The notes: generated by a model not told the origin, from the sequence alone. A stretch of DNA of 64,000 nucleotides from JAMXLO01 sp963812475 (GCA_963812475.1 CAWEVI010000057.1:62001-126000); one strand, 5' to 3'. Shown: positions 9,245 through 17,901, counted from the first letter of the stretch. Program-made: numbers and translations.

Positions 9245-11230
9245 TCAGCCAAGCACGCCCGCCCCGGCTGTGACCGTCGGCGCTACGTCGCTGGCGCTTT
9301 GCGCCGTCCGCAGACACACCGTGACTGCATCCCGCAACGAAGTGACGCAGTGGTCGGCCCCTATCGATCTCTGTCGGGCCTGGTCGCCAAGGATGTTATC
9401 GCCCGGCGGCCACAGACCCACGAGGATGGGAGCTTGCGGCAATCGCCATCGAATCCGCCTCACCAGATAGCGCAGTTGGGAAGGAGCGCCCGCTATCTCC
9501 AGATACAGTATGCACACCATGGCGACACCTTGCGTGTCGAAGCTCGCAATGCCCGCCCGGGAAACCGCATCACGCGTTACCACACGAGCGTTCAATGCGT
9601 GCTTTTGCAGAAGTTGTGCGAGCATTCCCGCTGCCGCCTCGTCGAGCGGCCCACGTCCGCCGATGCACATGACGGGAGCCGGCGAGCGCCATTCCGGCGC
9701 CCGCTCGTGCTCCGGCGGAAGCGGCAGATCCGGTGCCGCCTGTTTTGGCAGGCGCTGTTCGGCGCCCGACGCACTGACGATGTCCTTTTCGGTCTCGCTC
9801 GAGCCGGGATCCGCATCCGGATGATCATCCAGACCCTCGATCAGATCGTTGACGGCATCCCGGATGCAGTCGAGCTGTAGTGGCGTTACCACACCGCGAA
9901 GCACATCGGTTGCCGCCAATTGAAGCCCTTTCAGTGCCACCTCGTCATAATACGATGAGAGCGATCGTTCCTTCAAAAGCAACTCGGCCTGCTCGAGTGC
10001 CTCATCGGGGTCGCCCGCCAGTACGCGCTGATAGAAGTTCTCGACCGGCGTGAGCGCCGGCCTGTCGCCGAGTATCACGTCGAGAAACTCCAGACGCTCC
10101 ACATGGCGGCCGAGAACGACCAGGCACAAGGTGAGCGGTGTGGCGAGGATCAATCCGATCGGTCCCCAGATCCACGCCCAGAAGATCGCCGAAACCACAA
10201 CGGAGACCGGTGACAGGCCCGTGCTGCGGCCGTACAGCATGGGCTCGACGATCTGACCCATGATCGGTTCGGTCACCAGGAAGAGCGCGGCCGCCCAGAT
10301 CATCATCGACCATCCCGGATCGACCGATGCGCCGAGCGCGACCGGAATGACCCCGGCCATCAAGGCACCAACATAGGGTACAAATCGTAGCAGCGCAGCC
10401 AGGACACCCCATAGCAGCGGGCTTGGAATGCCGATGAAGAACAAACCGACGCCAATGATCACGCCAAAGCTGGCGTTGATCCCCAACTGGGTCAGGAAGT
10501 AACGGCTGAGACGCCGCGCCGCATCGTCCATCGCCACGGTGGTGCGATGCAGGTCACGCGAGCCGAACAGCCGAATGAGACGGTCGCGGAGATCTTCCTG
10601 CTGCAGCAGAATGAAGATTGCGACGATGAAGATGATGGCCGCTGTCGCAATCGGGTTCAGCGCCGGAGATATGATGCGTTCGGCGAATTCGATGGGTGAC
10701 GGAGTGGGTTGCCGAACCTCGACCGGCACGGGTGGCGGACCTTGGTCCTGCGCTGGCGCCGCACCCGGAGCCTCCTGCGCTCCGTGCTGATCGTCGCTTT
10801 TTGTGGCTCTCTGGACCTCGCGACCGACGTTGCCGATGAGATCGGACAGGCGTCGGGAGGTAAAATCGCGAACGGCATCGGCTTTTTGCCGAATTGTCGT
10901 CTGGTAGCGTGGGATGTCGTCGGCAAGCTGCGCGATCTGCATTCCTATGATGCCGGCAAGAGCCGCAATGACGCCCAGGGCGATGAGGACGGACAGAATG
11001 ACCGCGGGAACCCGCCCTACGCGGGTTCGGCGAATGAGGTCGGCCAATGGGGCCAGAACGAAGCTGAGCAGAATTGCCAGGGTGATCGGGACGAGAACTT
11101 CGCGCCCGAAATAGAGCGCGGCCACGATGACAACGGTGACGGCAAGGGTGGTCAGTCCGCGGAGGCTCGGCGTCTCGGCCGGTACCACCTGCGCCCATCG
11201 TGGCCCCGGCGGAAGCGTCGTATCCGGCAT
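9245..11230 (-). CDS. AI-2E family transporter (PerM/TqsA-like) with a long soluble C-terminal extension
   Basis: A 661-residue membrane protein. Residues about 25-375 match the AI-2E exporter/PerM family: three N-terminal membrane segments, a soluble loop at about 105-190 rich in Pro and Gln, then PSPLLWGVLAALLRFVPYVG at about 269-288 and further membrane helices. Family members have been linked to AI-2 or Na+/H+ exchange, but substrate is rarely known. Residues about 386-661 are a cytosolic extension; its last 145 residues alternate short hydrophobic strands and helices (VMCIGGRGPLDEAA, APILVGLWPPGDN), suggesting a Rossmann-like domain. The ATG at 11230 follows GGGAG at about 10 nt; the longer reading to 11347 lacks such a site. 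Confidence 0.88.
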   Translation of the reverse strand: MPDTTLPPGPRWAQVVPAETPSLRGLTTLAVTVVIVAALYFGREVLVPITLAILLSFVLAPLADLIRRTRVGRVPAVILSVLIALGVIAALAGIIGMQIAQLADDIPRYQTTIRQKADAVRDFTSRRLSDLIGNVGREVQRATKSDDQHGAQEAPGAAPAQDQGPPPVPVEVRQPTPSPIEFAERIISPALNPIATAAIIFIVAIFILLQQEDLRDRLIRLFGSRDLHRTTVAMDDAARRLSRYFLTQLGINASFGVIIGVGLFFIGIPSPLLWGVLAALLRFVPYVGALMAGVIPVALGASVDPGWSMMIWAAALFLVTEPIMGQIVEPMLYGRSTGLSPVSVVVSAIFWAWIWGPIGLILATPLTLCLVVLGRHVERLEFLDVILGDRPALTPVENFYQRVLAGDPDEALEQAELLLKERSLSSYYDEVALKGLQLAATDVLRGVVTPLQLDCIRDAVNDLIEGLDDHPDADPGSSETEKDIVSASGAEQRLPKQAAPDLPLPPEHERAPEWRSPAPVMCIGGRGPLDEAAAGMLAQLLQKHALNARVVTRDAVSRAGIASFDTQGVAMVCILYLEIAGAPSQLRYLVRRIRWRLPQAPILVGLWPPGDNILGDQARQRSIGADHCVTSLRDAVTVCLRTAQSASDVAPTVTAGAGVLG

Positions 11231-11549
11231 GTCGTCGATCTCCCGATTTACGCACCAGGGCCGGCGCAGTGCCGAACCGGCAAAGTCCGTTACCCATAGG
11301 GCATCCGTACATATGTATAGTCGGCCGGCGGCCGCAGCCCGTATCACGCTCCGTAAATGCCAGGGCGGTCAGGCAATCGTGATTACAGGCGCCTTTATTG
11401 GACGCATTTCGGGCTCCGCCCTTGCCACTATGATCGATCGGCGTCACAAGCGCCTGCGTATTCTCGTAACGTCCTCTCGCCGCAACCTGATGCGCCAGCG
11501 CAGCGTCCCGAATCGTGCGCTGCGTCGACTATTTTCACTGAAGGCATCA
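11231..11549. other. Divergent intergenic region between AI-2E-type gene and DUF2252 gene
   Basis: These 319 nt separate two divergent genes and should hold both promoters. I see a 10-bp palindrome TACATATGTA at 11308-11317, which could be an operator, but no convincing -35/-10 pair. The frame of the downstream gene stays open through the rightmost part, so an earlier start (ATG at 11430 or 11489) is possible; that leader would be Arg-rich. Confidence 0.4.
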
Positions 11550-12770
11550 ATGAAACCGTCGCGGAACATTCCCAAGGATCCGGACGACCGATCTGCCGTC
11601 CTGCTCCAGACCCGAAACCTGAAAATGGCGCGATCGGCGCACGCCTTTGTTCGAGGCAGTACGGCCAGGTTCTATGAATGGCTGGACAGCGCAGATGGTC
11701 GCGCGGTTCCCGAAGGGCCGCCGATCTGGATCTGCGGCGATTGTCATGTCGGCAATCTCGGCCCGGTGGCAAACGCGGATGGCAGGATTGCCATCCAGAT
11801 TCGCGACCTCGATCAGACCGTCATCGGCAACCCGGTCCACGATTTGATCCGACTTGGTCTTTCGCTCGCGATGGCGGCGCGTGGGTCTGACCTTCCGGGC
11901 GTCACGACGGCCAGAATGCTCGAACAGATGATGGAGGGTTACGACGCGGCTCTGGACGATGCCGTCGACGCCGGCGATCTGAACGATCACAGGCCGGAAT
12001 CCGTCCGTGTCGTCCTGCGGGAGGCCACGAGCCGTTCCTGGAAGCAATTGGCAAAGGAACGGATCACCGACCTGCGGCCGACCATTCCGCTTGGGAAGCG
12101 ATTCTGGCCTTTATCAGCAGAGGAACGGCACGCCATTCAGCAACTGTTCGGCACGGAGCGGTTGCGCAGACTTGCCACATCGCTTCGGTCGCGGGATGAC
12201 GACGCAGCCGTCGAGGTGCAGGACGCTGCATACTGGGTGAAGGGGTGCAGTTCGCTGGGGCGGCTTCGCTTCGCGGTCCTGCTGGCCGTGGACAAAGTCT
12301 CCAGAAAGGGCAGCCTTTGTCTCATCGATGTGAAAGAGGCAGTGCAGGCGGCGGCTCCCAGGCATCGCAAGATCGCTACCCCGCGCGACAATGCCGAACG
12401 GGTTGTGGAAGGTGCGCGCCATCTGTCGCCGCATCTCGGGGAACGGATGCTCGCGGAGCGATTGCTGGATCGCTCGGTGTTCATGCGTGAGTTGCTGCCG
12501 CAAGACCTCAAGCTGGAGATCGACAGTCTCACGCGAGAGGAAGCGATGAAGGCGGCACGGTTCCTCGCGTCCATCGTCGGCGTGGCGCACGGGCGCCAGA
12601 TGGATAAGCAGACGCGCAGGAAATGGCGCGCGGAGGTCAGCCGCAACGCGTCGAAGCGCTTGGACGCGCCGTCCTGGCTTTGGTCCAGCATCGTCGGACT
12701 GGTCGCCAGCCACGAAGCGGCCTACCTGGAACATTGCCGGCGCTACGCTCTGGAAACCGAAACCGCATAG
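11550..12770 (+). CDS. DUF2252 family protein (kinase-like fold)
   Basis: About 406 residues matching the DUF2252 family, which has no assigned reaction. The conserved start KMARSAHAFVRGSTARFYEW (about residues 26-45) is followed by WICGDCHVGNLGP (about 67-79), resembling the GDxHxxN catalytic loop of aminoglycoside-phosphotransferase-type kinases, and by IRDLDQ, resembling the metal-binding Asp segment. I chose the ATG at 11550 because AAGG lies five bases upstream; earlier in-frame ATGs at 11430 and 11489 lack a ribosome site. It precedes the zinc-ribbon metallopeptidase by 104 nt. A phosphotransferase role is inference. Confidence 0.85.
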   Translation: MKPSRNIPKDPDDRSAVLLQTRNLKMARSAHAFVRGSTARFYEWLDSADGRAVPEGPPIWICGDCHVGNLGPVANADGRIAIQIRDLDQTVIGNPVHDLIRLGLSLAMAARGSDLPGVTTARMLEQMMEGYDAALDDAVDAGDLNDHRPESVRVVLREATSRSWKQLAKERITDLRPTIPLGKRFWPLSAEERHAIQQLFGTERLRRLATSLRSRDDDAAVEVQDAAYWVKGCSSLGRLRFAVLLAVDKVSRKGSLCLIDVKEAVQAAAPRHRKIATPRDNAERVVEGARHLSPHLGERMLAERLLDRSVFMRELLPQDLKLEIDSLTREEAMKAARFLASIVGVAHGRQMDKQTRRKWRAEVSRNASKRLDAPSWLWSSIVGLVASHEAAYLEHCRRYALETETA

Positions 12771-12874
12771 TTCCGCTCGCGTCGGCGCGTCGCCGGGCTT
12801 TGCCGTCTTTTCGGCCAACTCTTGATGTTCCTGACCGGGGAGCAGAGGTACGACACCCGGACCAGGAGATCGCC

Positions 12875-13975
12875 ATGAAACTGTTCAAATGCCAAGCCTG
12901 TGGCCAGGTGCTGTATTTCGAGAATACACATTGCGAGCGTTGCTCGCGTCAGCTCGGCTACTCGGCGAAAATGGCGACGTTGTCGGCGCTCGAGCCCGAG
13001 AACGGGTCGTGGCGCACCTTTGCGACGCCACGACGACCAGTCCGTTTCTGCGACAACGCCGCGCACGACGTCTGCAATTGGCTGATGGACGAAGACAGTG
13101 TCGGAACGCTGTGCGCCGCCTGCTGCCACAACCGTACCATTCCCGACCTCGCCATCGGTGACAACCTGAGACGGTGGCGGCGGCTGGAATTGGCCAAGCA
13201 CTGGCTGTTCTATGCACTGTTGCGGTTACGCCTGCCCCTGAAGACGCGGCTTGACGATCCGGAGCATGGCCTGGCCTTCGATTTTCTCGCCGACAGCCCG
13301 AGCCCGAGCGGCCCGAAGGTTCTGACGGGCCATGACAACGGCCTTATCACCATCGCTCTGGAGGAAGCCGACGACGTGGAGCGCGAACGTCGCCGCGCCG
13401 ATATGCGTGAGCCTTATCGCTCGCTGCTCGGCCATTTCCGACACGAGGTCGGCCATTATTTCTGGGACGTGCTGATCCGCGATGGCGACCGACTGGACGA
13501 GTGCCGCGCCGTGTTCGGCGACGACAGCCAGGACTATGGCGCGGCGTTGCAGAGGCACTACCAGAATGGGCCGCCGACCGACTGGCAGGAGAGCTACGTC
13601 AGCGCCTATGCAACCACGCACCCCTGGGAGGACTGGGCTGAAACCTGGGCACACTATCTGCATATCGTTGATACGCTTGAGATGGCCCGCGCCTTTGGCA
13701 TACGGGTCCAGCCCCGTGTGACGGCGGACGAGACGCTGGCGGCCGAGATCGATCTAGATCCGTATCAGACGGAAAACATGCGGGACATCATCGACGCGTG
13801 GCTGCCGCTTACATTTGCGGTGAACAGCCTCAACCGTGCGATGGGCAATCAGGACCTCTACCCGTTCGTCCTGTCGCCAGCGGTTATCGCCAAGCTGAGC
13901 TTCGTGCACGATGTCGTGCATTCCAAACGCACATTACAAAGTGCACCGGTTGTCTCGCCTGACCCTCGGCGCTGA
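12875..13975 (+). CDS. Zinc-ribbon and putative zinc metallopeptidase protein (Peptidase_Mx type)
   Basis: A 366-residue cytosolic protein with an N-terminal zinc ribbon (Cys6, Cys9, Cys20, Cys23), a second Cys cluster (59, 67, 80, 83, 84) and a metallopeptidase-like domain with HEVGHYF at 190-196 (zinc ligands His190 and His194, catalytic Glu191). HPWEDWAETWAHY at about 249-261 probably supplies the third ligand. This matches the zinc_ribbon_6/Peptidase_Mx architecture, a family of unknown substrate. The ATG follows AGGAG by six bases. Its last 92 nt overlap the convergent lipoprotein gene. Confidence 0.88.
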   Translation: MKLFKCQACGQVLYFENTHCERCSRQLGYSAKMATLSALEPENGSWRTFATPRRPVRFCDNAAHDVCNWLMDEDSVGTLCAACCHNRTIPDLAIGDNLRRWRRLELAKHWLFYALLRLRLPLKTRLDDPEHGLAFDFLADSPSPSGPKVLTGHDNGLITIALEEADDVERERRRADMREPYRSLLGHFRHEVGHYFWDVLIRDGDRLDECRAVFGDDSQDYGAALQRHYQNGPPTDWQESYVSAYATTHPWEDWAETWAHYLHIVDTLEMARAFGIRVQPRVTADETLAAEIDLDPYQTENMRDIIDAWLPLTFAVNSLNRAMGNQDLYPFVLSPAVIAKLSFVHDVVHSKRTLQSAPVVSPDPRR

Positions 13976-14231
13976 TAAACCGCACCTGACGGCGCGGCGT
14001 GTCGGAGCGAGCGCCTATGGGTTGCGGATCACCGTCGTTGTCGGTGGGCGGCGAAGCGTAGGCCGGAGTCACATAGGTGGTTGGCGGCGGCGGCGGGGCG
14101 GTCACATAGGTTGTGGGTGGCGGCGCCGGAGTAATGTAGGTGGTGCTGGAGGCTGGAGTGGGTTCCTTCTGGACATTGACGCAACCGGCCACGCCCAAAA
14201 AGGCCGTCGAGATCAATATGCAGCGGTACAT
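13884..14231 (-). CDS. Small Pro/Thr-rich lipoprotein
   Basis: A 115-residue putative lipoprotein. A short hydrophobic signal (ILISTAFLGVAGC) ends in a VAGC lipobox, so Cys17 would be acylated. The following stretch repeats a TTYVT-PPPP unit three times (about residues 30-55), typical of extended envelope spacers. The second ATG (14231) sits six bases after AAAGGAA and is preferred to the one at 14237. The C-terminal part overlaps the 3' end of the metallopeptidase gene on the other strand, and its tail looks less protein-like, so the true end may differ. The function is unknown. Confidence 0.55.
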   Translation of the reverse strand: MYRCILISTAFLGVAGCVNVQKEPTPASSTTYITPAPPPTTYVTAPPPPPTTYVTPAYASPPTDNDGDPQPIGARSDTPRRQVRFISAEGQARQPVHFVMCVWNARHRARSSAWR

Positions 14232-14426
14232 GGGCATTTCCTTTATTGCGATGGGCGATCACTCGAGCACACGATATCCTTGACCGTTTCTGATAAGTAA
14301 GCACATCCAGGTGATACTCGTGACGATCCCGTGATATCAACCAGGGCATAAACGCCCACTTCGTCGCGGCCAATTCCGAGATTCAAACACGTTGCGGCGG
14401 CGGGTGCCGGTTGTTCGCGACAGGCG

Positions 14427-15230
14427 CTACCGCGATTTGCGTCTGGCCCTCGGCGATCGGGGCTTGAGAACGACCCACGCTGGGGCATGGTCGCTCGCGC
14501 CCTCCCGTCCGCGAACTTCCCGATCGACGCCGGCGTCAACCAGCGCATCGACCAGCATCGGGCTGAGCAGGATATGGTCGATCCGCAGACCGGCATCCCG
14601 CACCCACCGATCGCGCTTGTAATCCCAGAACGTGTAGATCTTCTGCGCTGGATGACGGGCACGAAGCGCATCCGTCCAGCCCTGCTCGAGCAGTCTTTGG
14701 AACGCCGCGCGCGCCGCGGGCTGAAGCAGGGCGTCCTTCGCCCATGACCTGGTGGGGTAGATATCCGCGTCGGTCGGAACGACGTTGTAGTCGCCGGCGA
14801 AGATCACCGGCAGCCCGGTTGCGGTCAGCCCGACTGCATGCGCGATCAGCCGGTCGAACCATGCCAGCTTGTAGTCGAACTTCGGACCCGGTTGCGGATT
14901 CCCGTTCGGCAGATAGATGCAGCCGATCAGAACGCCGGCAACCGCGGCTTCAATATACCGGCTCCGTCGATCCGAGGCGTCGCCAGGTAGCGCCGTTCGG
15001 GTCAGCACCGGAGCGGCGTCGCGCGCAAGGATCGCCACGCCGTTCCAGGTCGGCTGCCCCTGCCACACGGCGCCGTAGCCCGCCTCGCGGAGGGCGGCCT
15101 CCGGGAAAGCAGCCTGGGTCGACTTCAGTTCCTGCAGGCAGACGACATCGGGCCGGGCCGTCGCCAACCAGTCCAGGAGATTTGGCAGGCGGCGGTTGAC
15201 GTTGTTGATGTTGAACGTCGCGACCTTCAG
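14427..15230 (-). CDS. xthA: Exodeoxyribonuclease III (apparent CTG start)
   Basis: A 267-residue DNA-repair nuclease of the EEP superfamily; it cleaves abasic sites and trims 3' ends. The expected N-terminus (KVATFNINNVNRRLPNLLDW) is encoded directly upstream of the first ATG/GTG/TTG candidate (TTG 15167) and can only be reached from CTG at 15230-15228. That CTG overlaps the TGA of the preceding small gene as CTGA, where homologous arrangements usually have ATGA. The catalytic Glu (LQELKS, about 34), Asp-Asn pair (FAGDYNVVP) and SDHAP near the C-terminus are intact. Starting at the TTG would delete the first beta-strand with its metal-site Asn. Confidence 0.9.
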   Translation of the reverse strand: MKVATFNINNVNRRLPNLLDWLATARPDVVCLQELKSTQAAFPEAALREAGYGAVWQGQPTWNGVAILARDAAPVLTRTALPGDASDRRSRYIEAAVAGVLIGCIYLPNGNPQPGPKFDYKLAWFDRLIAHAVGLTATGLPVIFAGDYNVVPTDADIYPTRSWAKDALLQPAARAAFQRLLEQGWTDALRARHPAQKIYTFWDYKRDRWVRDAGLRIDHILLSPMLVDALVDAGVDREVRGREGASDHAPAWVVLKPRSPRARRKSR

Positions 15231-15454
15231 GTGTCGGCCTCGCCGTGCTTCTCGAGCAGCGCCCGCAAGGCCAGATGCTCCGGACTCGATCCGGTCCGGG
15301 CCAGGAATTCGTCCACACCGGTCTCCGTGACCTGGCCACCGGAGGCAAGGTTGGGCTCATGCCGCACGACGCGACGCCCGCTCGCAGTATCGCGAAGCAA
15401 CTGCCAGCGGTCGCCGTTGGAGCTGCGGTAGAAGTCGTCAATGAGCACAGTCAT
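15227..15454 (-). CDS. Conserved small hypothetical protein upstream of exonuclease III
   Basis: A 75-residue protein (MTVLIDDFYRSSNGDRWQLL) with no recognised domain. Similar short proteins commonly sit next to xthA in alphaproteobacteria (recollection). It contains RRVVRHEPNLASGGQV and a charged C-terminus. The ATG at 15454 follows GGAAGG by eight bases; a longer reading to 15484 has no site. Its stop overlaps the CTG start of xthA, so the two are probably translated in a coupled way. Confidence 0.75.
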   Translation of the reverse strand: MTVLIDDFYRSSNGDRWQLLRDTASGRRVVRHEPNLASGGQVTETGVDEFLARTGSSPEHLALRALLEKHGEADT

Positions 15455-15524
15455 CCGTTTGACCTTCCGAGTGTGTGCCAGCAAGCTTCGGCCGCGTTGT
15501 TCTGCCCTCGGCGACCCATCGTCG

Positions 15525-15950
15525 CTATCCGGTAAGCCGTCGCCACAACGGCAGCCGGCGCGAATTCGTCCCGCGCCGCGAACGGAGGACGGTTCCGGCC
15601 AAAGGCACCAGCGCGGTCAAGGCGAACGAGCCGCGCGCCTCCTGGATCGCCTGTTGTCGTATCCTGAGCGCCTCACGCTCCGCGTAGCCGGGCGAGGATC
15701 GCGCGGCAAGAGCCGCGAACACCGCCATGACCACCATGTTGATGCCAAGGAGCACAAGCGTGGCGTAGATTGGCTGGACGTACCATCGCAGCACCTGCCA
15801 TCCGGCGACGTTGCTTAGCACCAGCACGCCGACTGCGAACACGGCGGCGATCATGCCAAAGGCCGCCCGCATTCCCTGACGCTTCAGCATGTGCTGAATC
15901 CGCAGCAGTTCCGCCTCTGCTGCCACGCGGACCAGGCTAACCGCGCGCAC
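15525..15950 (-). CDS. Phage-holin-like (holin_3_6 type) membrane protein
   Basis: A 141-residue protein with two membrane helices: about residues 28-48 (AAFGMIAAVFAVGVLVL) and 60-82 (VQPIYATLVLLGINMVVMAVF). An amphipathic N-terminus precedes them and a basic tail follows. This matches the actinophage-holin-like family that many non-phage bacterial envelope clusters carry. The gene overlaps the preceding 76-residue gene by 14 nt and lies downstream of yihY, so it is the last member of a three-gene envelope unit rather than phage DNA. The function is unknown. Confidence 0.75.
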   Translation of the reverse strand: MRAVSLVRVAAEAELLRIQHMLKRQGMRAAFGMIAAVFAVGVLVLSNVAGWQVLRWYVQPIYATLVLLGINMVVMAVFAALAARSSPGYAEREALRIRQQAIQEARGSFALTALVPLAGTVLRSRRGTNSRRLPLWRRLTG

Positions 15951-16167
15951 GTCGGCGCCCCATGCGTGCCACGGCGAAACCGGCCTCGAGAGACAGCAAA
16001 AGGGTCAGCAGCGGCCGGTCCCGGGCGGTCTCGCGCAGCCAGGACACGAGCGACTGAAGCCCGGAGCCCAGGGAAGCCAGCGCCTGATCGGAAATCGTGG
16101 CGACAGGCCCGAGGCTTTGACTCCTCAGCTGCCTGTTTAATCGGTCGATCTGCTGATTGGCGGCCAT
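15937..16167 (-). CDS. Small hypothetical protein of the YihY/holin-like cluster
   Basis: A 76-residue protein starting MAANQQIDRLNRQ, with a moderately hydrophobic C-terminal helix (LLTLLLSLEAGFAVA) and a basic RMGRRRARG end. The start at 16167 follows GGAGA; another ATG at 16191 would add eight residues without a clear site. It lies 20 nt after yihY and overlaps the holin-like gene by 14 nt. Comparable small proteins, some related to DUF3618, occupy this middle position in similar clusters. No function is known. Confidence 0.7.
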   Translation of the reverse strand: MAANQQIDRLNRQLRSQSLGPVATISDQALASLGSGLQSLVSWLRETARDRPLLTLLLSLEAGFAVARMGRRRARG

Positions 16168-16187
16168 ACCTGTCTCCAAATTGAAAT

Positions 16188-17216
16188 TCATGATTGCCGT
16201 GCCGGACCGAGAGTATCCGCGACCCGCGCGCCGCGTGTCCCCATCGGCATGGGGGGTCCGTCCGTCGAATCCGTCCTGGTCTGCTTTTCCGATTGCGCAT
16301 TGATCACGGCCCCGAGCAGCACCACGAAGGCCGACAAATAGAGCCACGTGAGAAGTACGATCACGCCGCCCAGCGACCCATAGGTCGCATCGTAACTGTT
16401 GAAGTTGGCGACGTAGATGGTGAAACCGAGGGACGCGACGATCCAGAGGGTTGTCGCAGTGATGGCACCCGGGGAGACCCACCGCCACTGGGCTCGGGCG
16501 CGGTCGGGCGCATACCGATACAGGAACGCAAGGCCGAGCATGACCACCGCGACCAGCAGCGGCCACTGCAAAATCAGCAGCAACCATTTCGTGGTCCGGC
16601 CCAATCCGATGAATTGCACCGCCGCGGGCAACACGGCCAGCAGCGCAATGACAACCAGCCCTCCCAGCATCACGGCGATGGTAAGTCCCAGCGCCAGCAG
16701 GTTCAGTTTGAAGAAACCGCGCCGTTCCTTCTCCTCATAGGCTATGTTCAAGGCGGTGATCAGGCCGCTCATGCCGCGCGAGGCGCTCCAGAGTGCCAGC
16801 AACAGTCCGATGGCGGCGCTCACGCCCAGCGTTCCGTTCGAAGCGCTGGCCAGTTTGTGAAGCTCGTCGACCAGGAGTTGCTGGGACTGGACCGGCAGCA
16901 CACCCGACAGGGCGCTTACCTGCTTTTCCACCTGCGCCGGATCGAGCACCAGCCCATAGATCGCCACCAATGCGGCCAATCCCGGGAACAACGCGAGCAG
17001 CACGGCGTAGGTCACTCCGCCGGCCACCAGGAACAGGTTGGCGTCGGAGACCTCCTGCCAACACCGCCAGAGAATGTCTGCCCACCCGCGCGCGGGTATC
17101 CTTCCGGGATGCTCGGCATCCCGCCCGCGGGCCCCCTTCTCGGTCTGCGGACGTCGCGCGTTGGTCAAGGCATCCAGGTCGCGTCTCAGGTCTTGTACTC
17201 GCGCTTGGTTACTCAT
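16188..17216 (-). CDS. YihY/BrkB family inner-membrane protein
   Basis: A 342-residue polytopic membrane protein of the YihY/virulence factor BrkB family, formerly miscalled ribonuclease BN. Six membrane segments are visible, with the family landmarks GVTYAVLLALFPGLAALVAIYG (about 66-87), LWSASRGMSGLITALNIAYEE (about 141-161) and GGVIVLLTWLYLSAFVVLLGA near residue 285. The N-terminal 45 residues are charged and cytosolic. It heads the unit with the 76-residue and holin-like genes. Its transport role is unknown. Confidence 0.88.
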   Translation of the reverse strand: MSNQARVQDLRRDLDALTNARRPQTEKGARGRDAEHPGRIPARGWADILWRCWQEVSDANLFLVAGGVTYAVLLALFPGLAALVAIYGLVLDPAQVEKQVSALSGVLPVQSQQLLVDELHKLASASNGTLGVSAAIGLLLALWSASRGMSGLITALNIAYEEKERRGFFKLNLLALGLTIAVMLGGLVVIALLAVLPAAVQFIGLGRTTKWLLLILQWPLLVAVVMLGLAFLYRYAPDRARAQWRWVSPGAITATTLWIVASLGFTIYVANFNSYDATYGSLGGVIVLLTWLYLSAFVVLLGAVINAQSEKQTRTDSTDGPPMPMGTRGARVADTLGPARQS

Positions 17217-17421
17217 TGAGCAGGCTCATGTCTGATCGTTTCCCGAAGGCCGCTGAACCCCGGCCGCAGGGAGGATAAGGCGGTTCGGCGCATCCGGGTT
17301 GCTGCGCCCGTGCTGAATTAACCGACAACATGCCGTGCAATGGCGCGGTGAAATGATCGTGCTGATCAGGCGCGCGAGCTTCCGCGAGCGTTTCGCTCCA
17401 GTTGGCAGAGGAGTACTTGGG

Positions 17422-17901
17422 ATGAGGCTCTCGTTATTGTTCGCCGTCGCGGCGGTGCTGAGCGCCTGCTCCGGGCCGAAGCTGCCTGCGCCGAACAGCG
17501 CCGATGTGCGCTACGACCCGGGCGAGCGGGCCGTGCAGTTGATGGTCAGCGGCCTGCAACCCGCGTCCGCCGCGGCGTTGGTTGCCGATGATGGTGCTCG
17601 CTATCCCGCCTCCGGGATCGCGCTCGTCAGCGGGCCGCACGTGCTTTACAACCCGCCACCGTCCATTGGACTGGGAATCGGTGGCTTTGGCATTTCAGGC
17701 TGCTGCAGCGGGTTTGGTTCGGGAGTAGGCGTGGGACTTCCCGTTGGCCGGCCCACGCCCGCGGAGATCAGCGACCAGTATGTGGCGTCGGCCCTGATCC
17801 CCGTGCCCGCGGATTACGCCACCAACTGGACGACCTATCATCTGGAGGTTTCGGTTGGGGAGCAGGTGATGCGCCTCACTGCTCCGCAGCCCGCGGGGTG
17901 A
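17422..17901 (+). CDS. Small lipoprotein, function unknown
   Basis: A 159-residue putative lipoprotein: the signal MRLSLLFAVAAVLSAC ends in an LSAC lipobox. The mature part has a glycine-rich centre (GLGIGGFGISGCCSGFGSGVGVGLPVG, about 100-126; two adjacent Cys) and a beta-rich C-terminus. The start at 17422 follows GAGGAG by eight bases, whereas the longer reading lacks one. It is monocistronic and faces the convergent NxxGxxAF-repeat gene. Confidence 0.72.
   Translation: MRLSLLFAVAAVLSACSGPKLPAPNSADVRYDPGERAVQLMVSGLQPASAAALVADDGARYPASGIALVSGPHVLYNPPPSIGLGIGGFGISGCCSGFGSGVGVGLPVGRPTPAEISDQYVASALIPVPADYATNWTTYHLEVSVGEQVMRLTAPQPAG

Noticed and set aside
11308..11317. TACATATGTA as an operator
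   Set aside because: A 10-bp palindrome of this kind is expected by chance now and then; no second copy is near.
15525..15950. Holin-like gene as a sign of prophage
   Set aside because: No terminase, capsid, tail or integrase gene is near; the gene belongs to a YihY-linked envelope unit.
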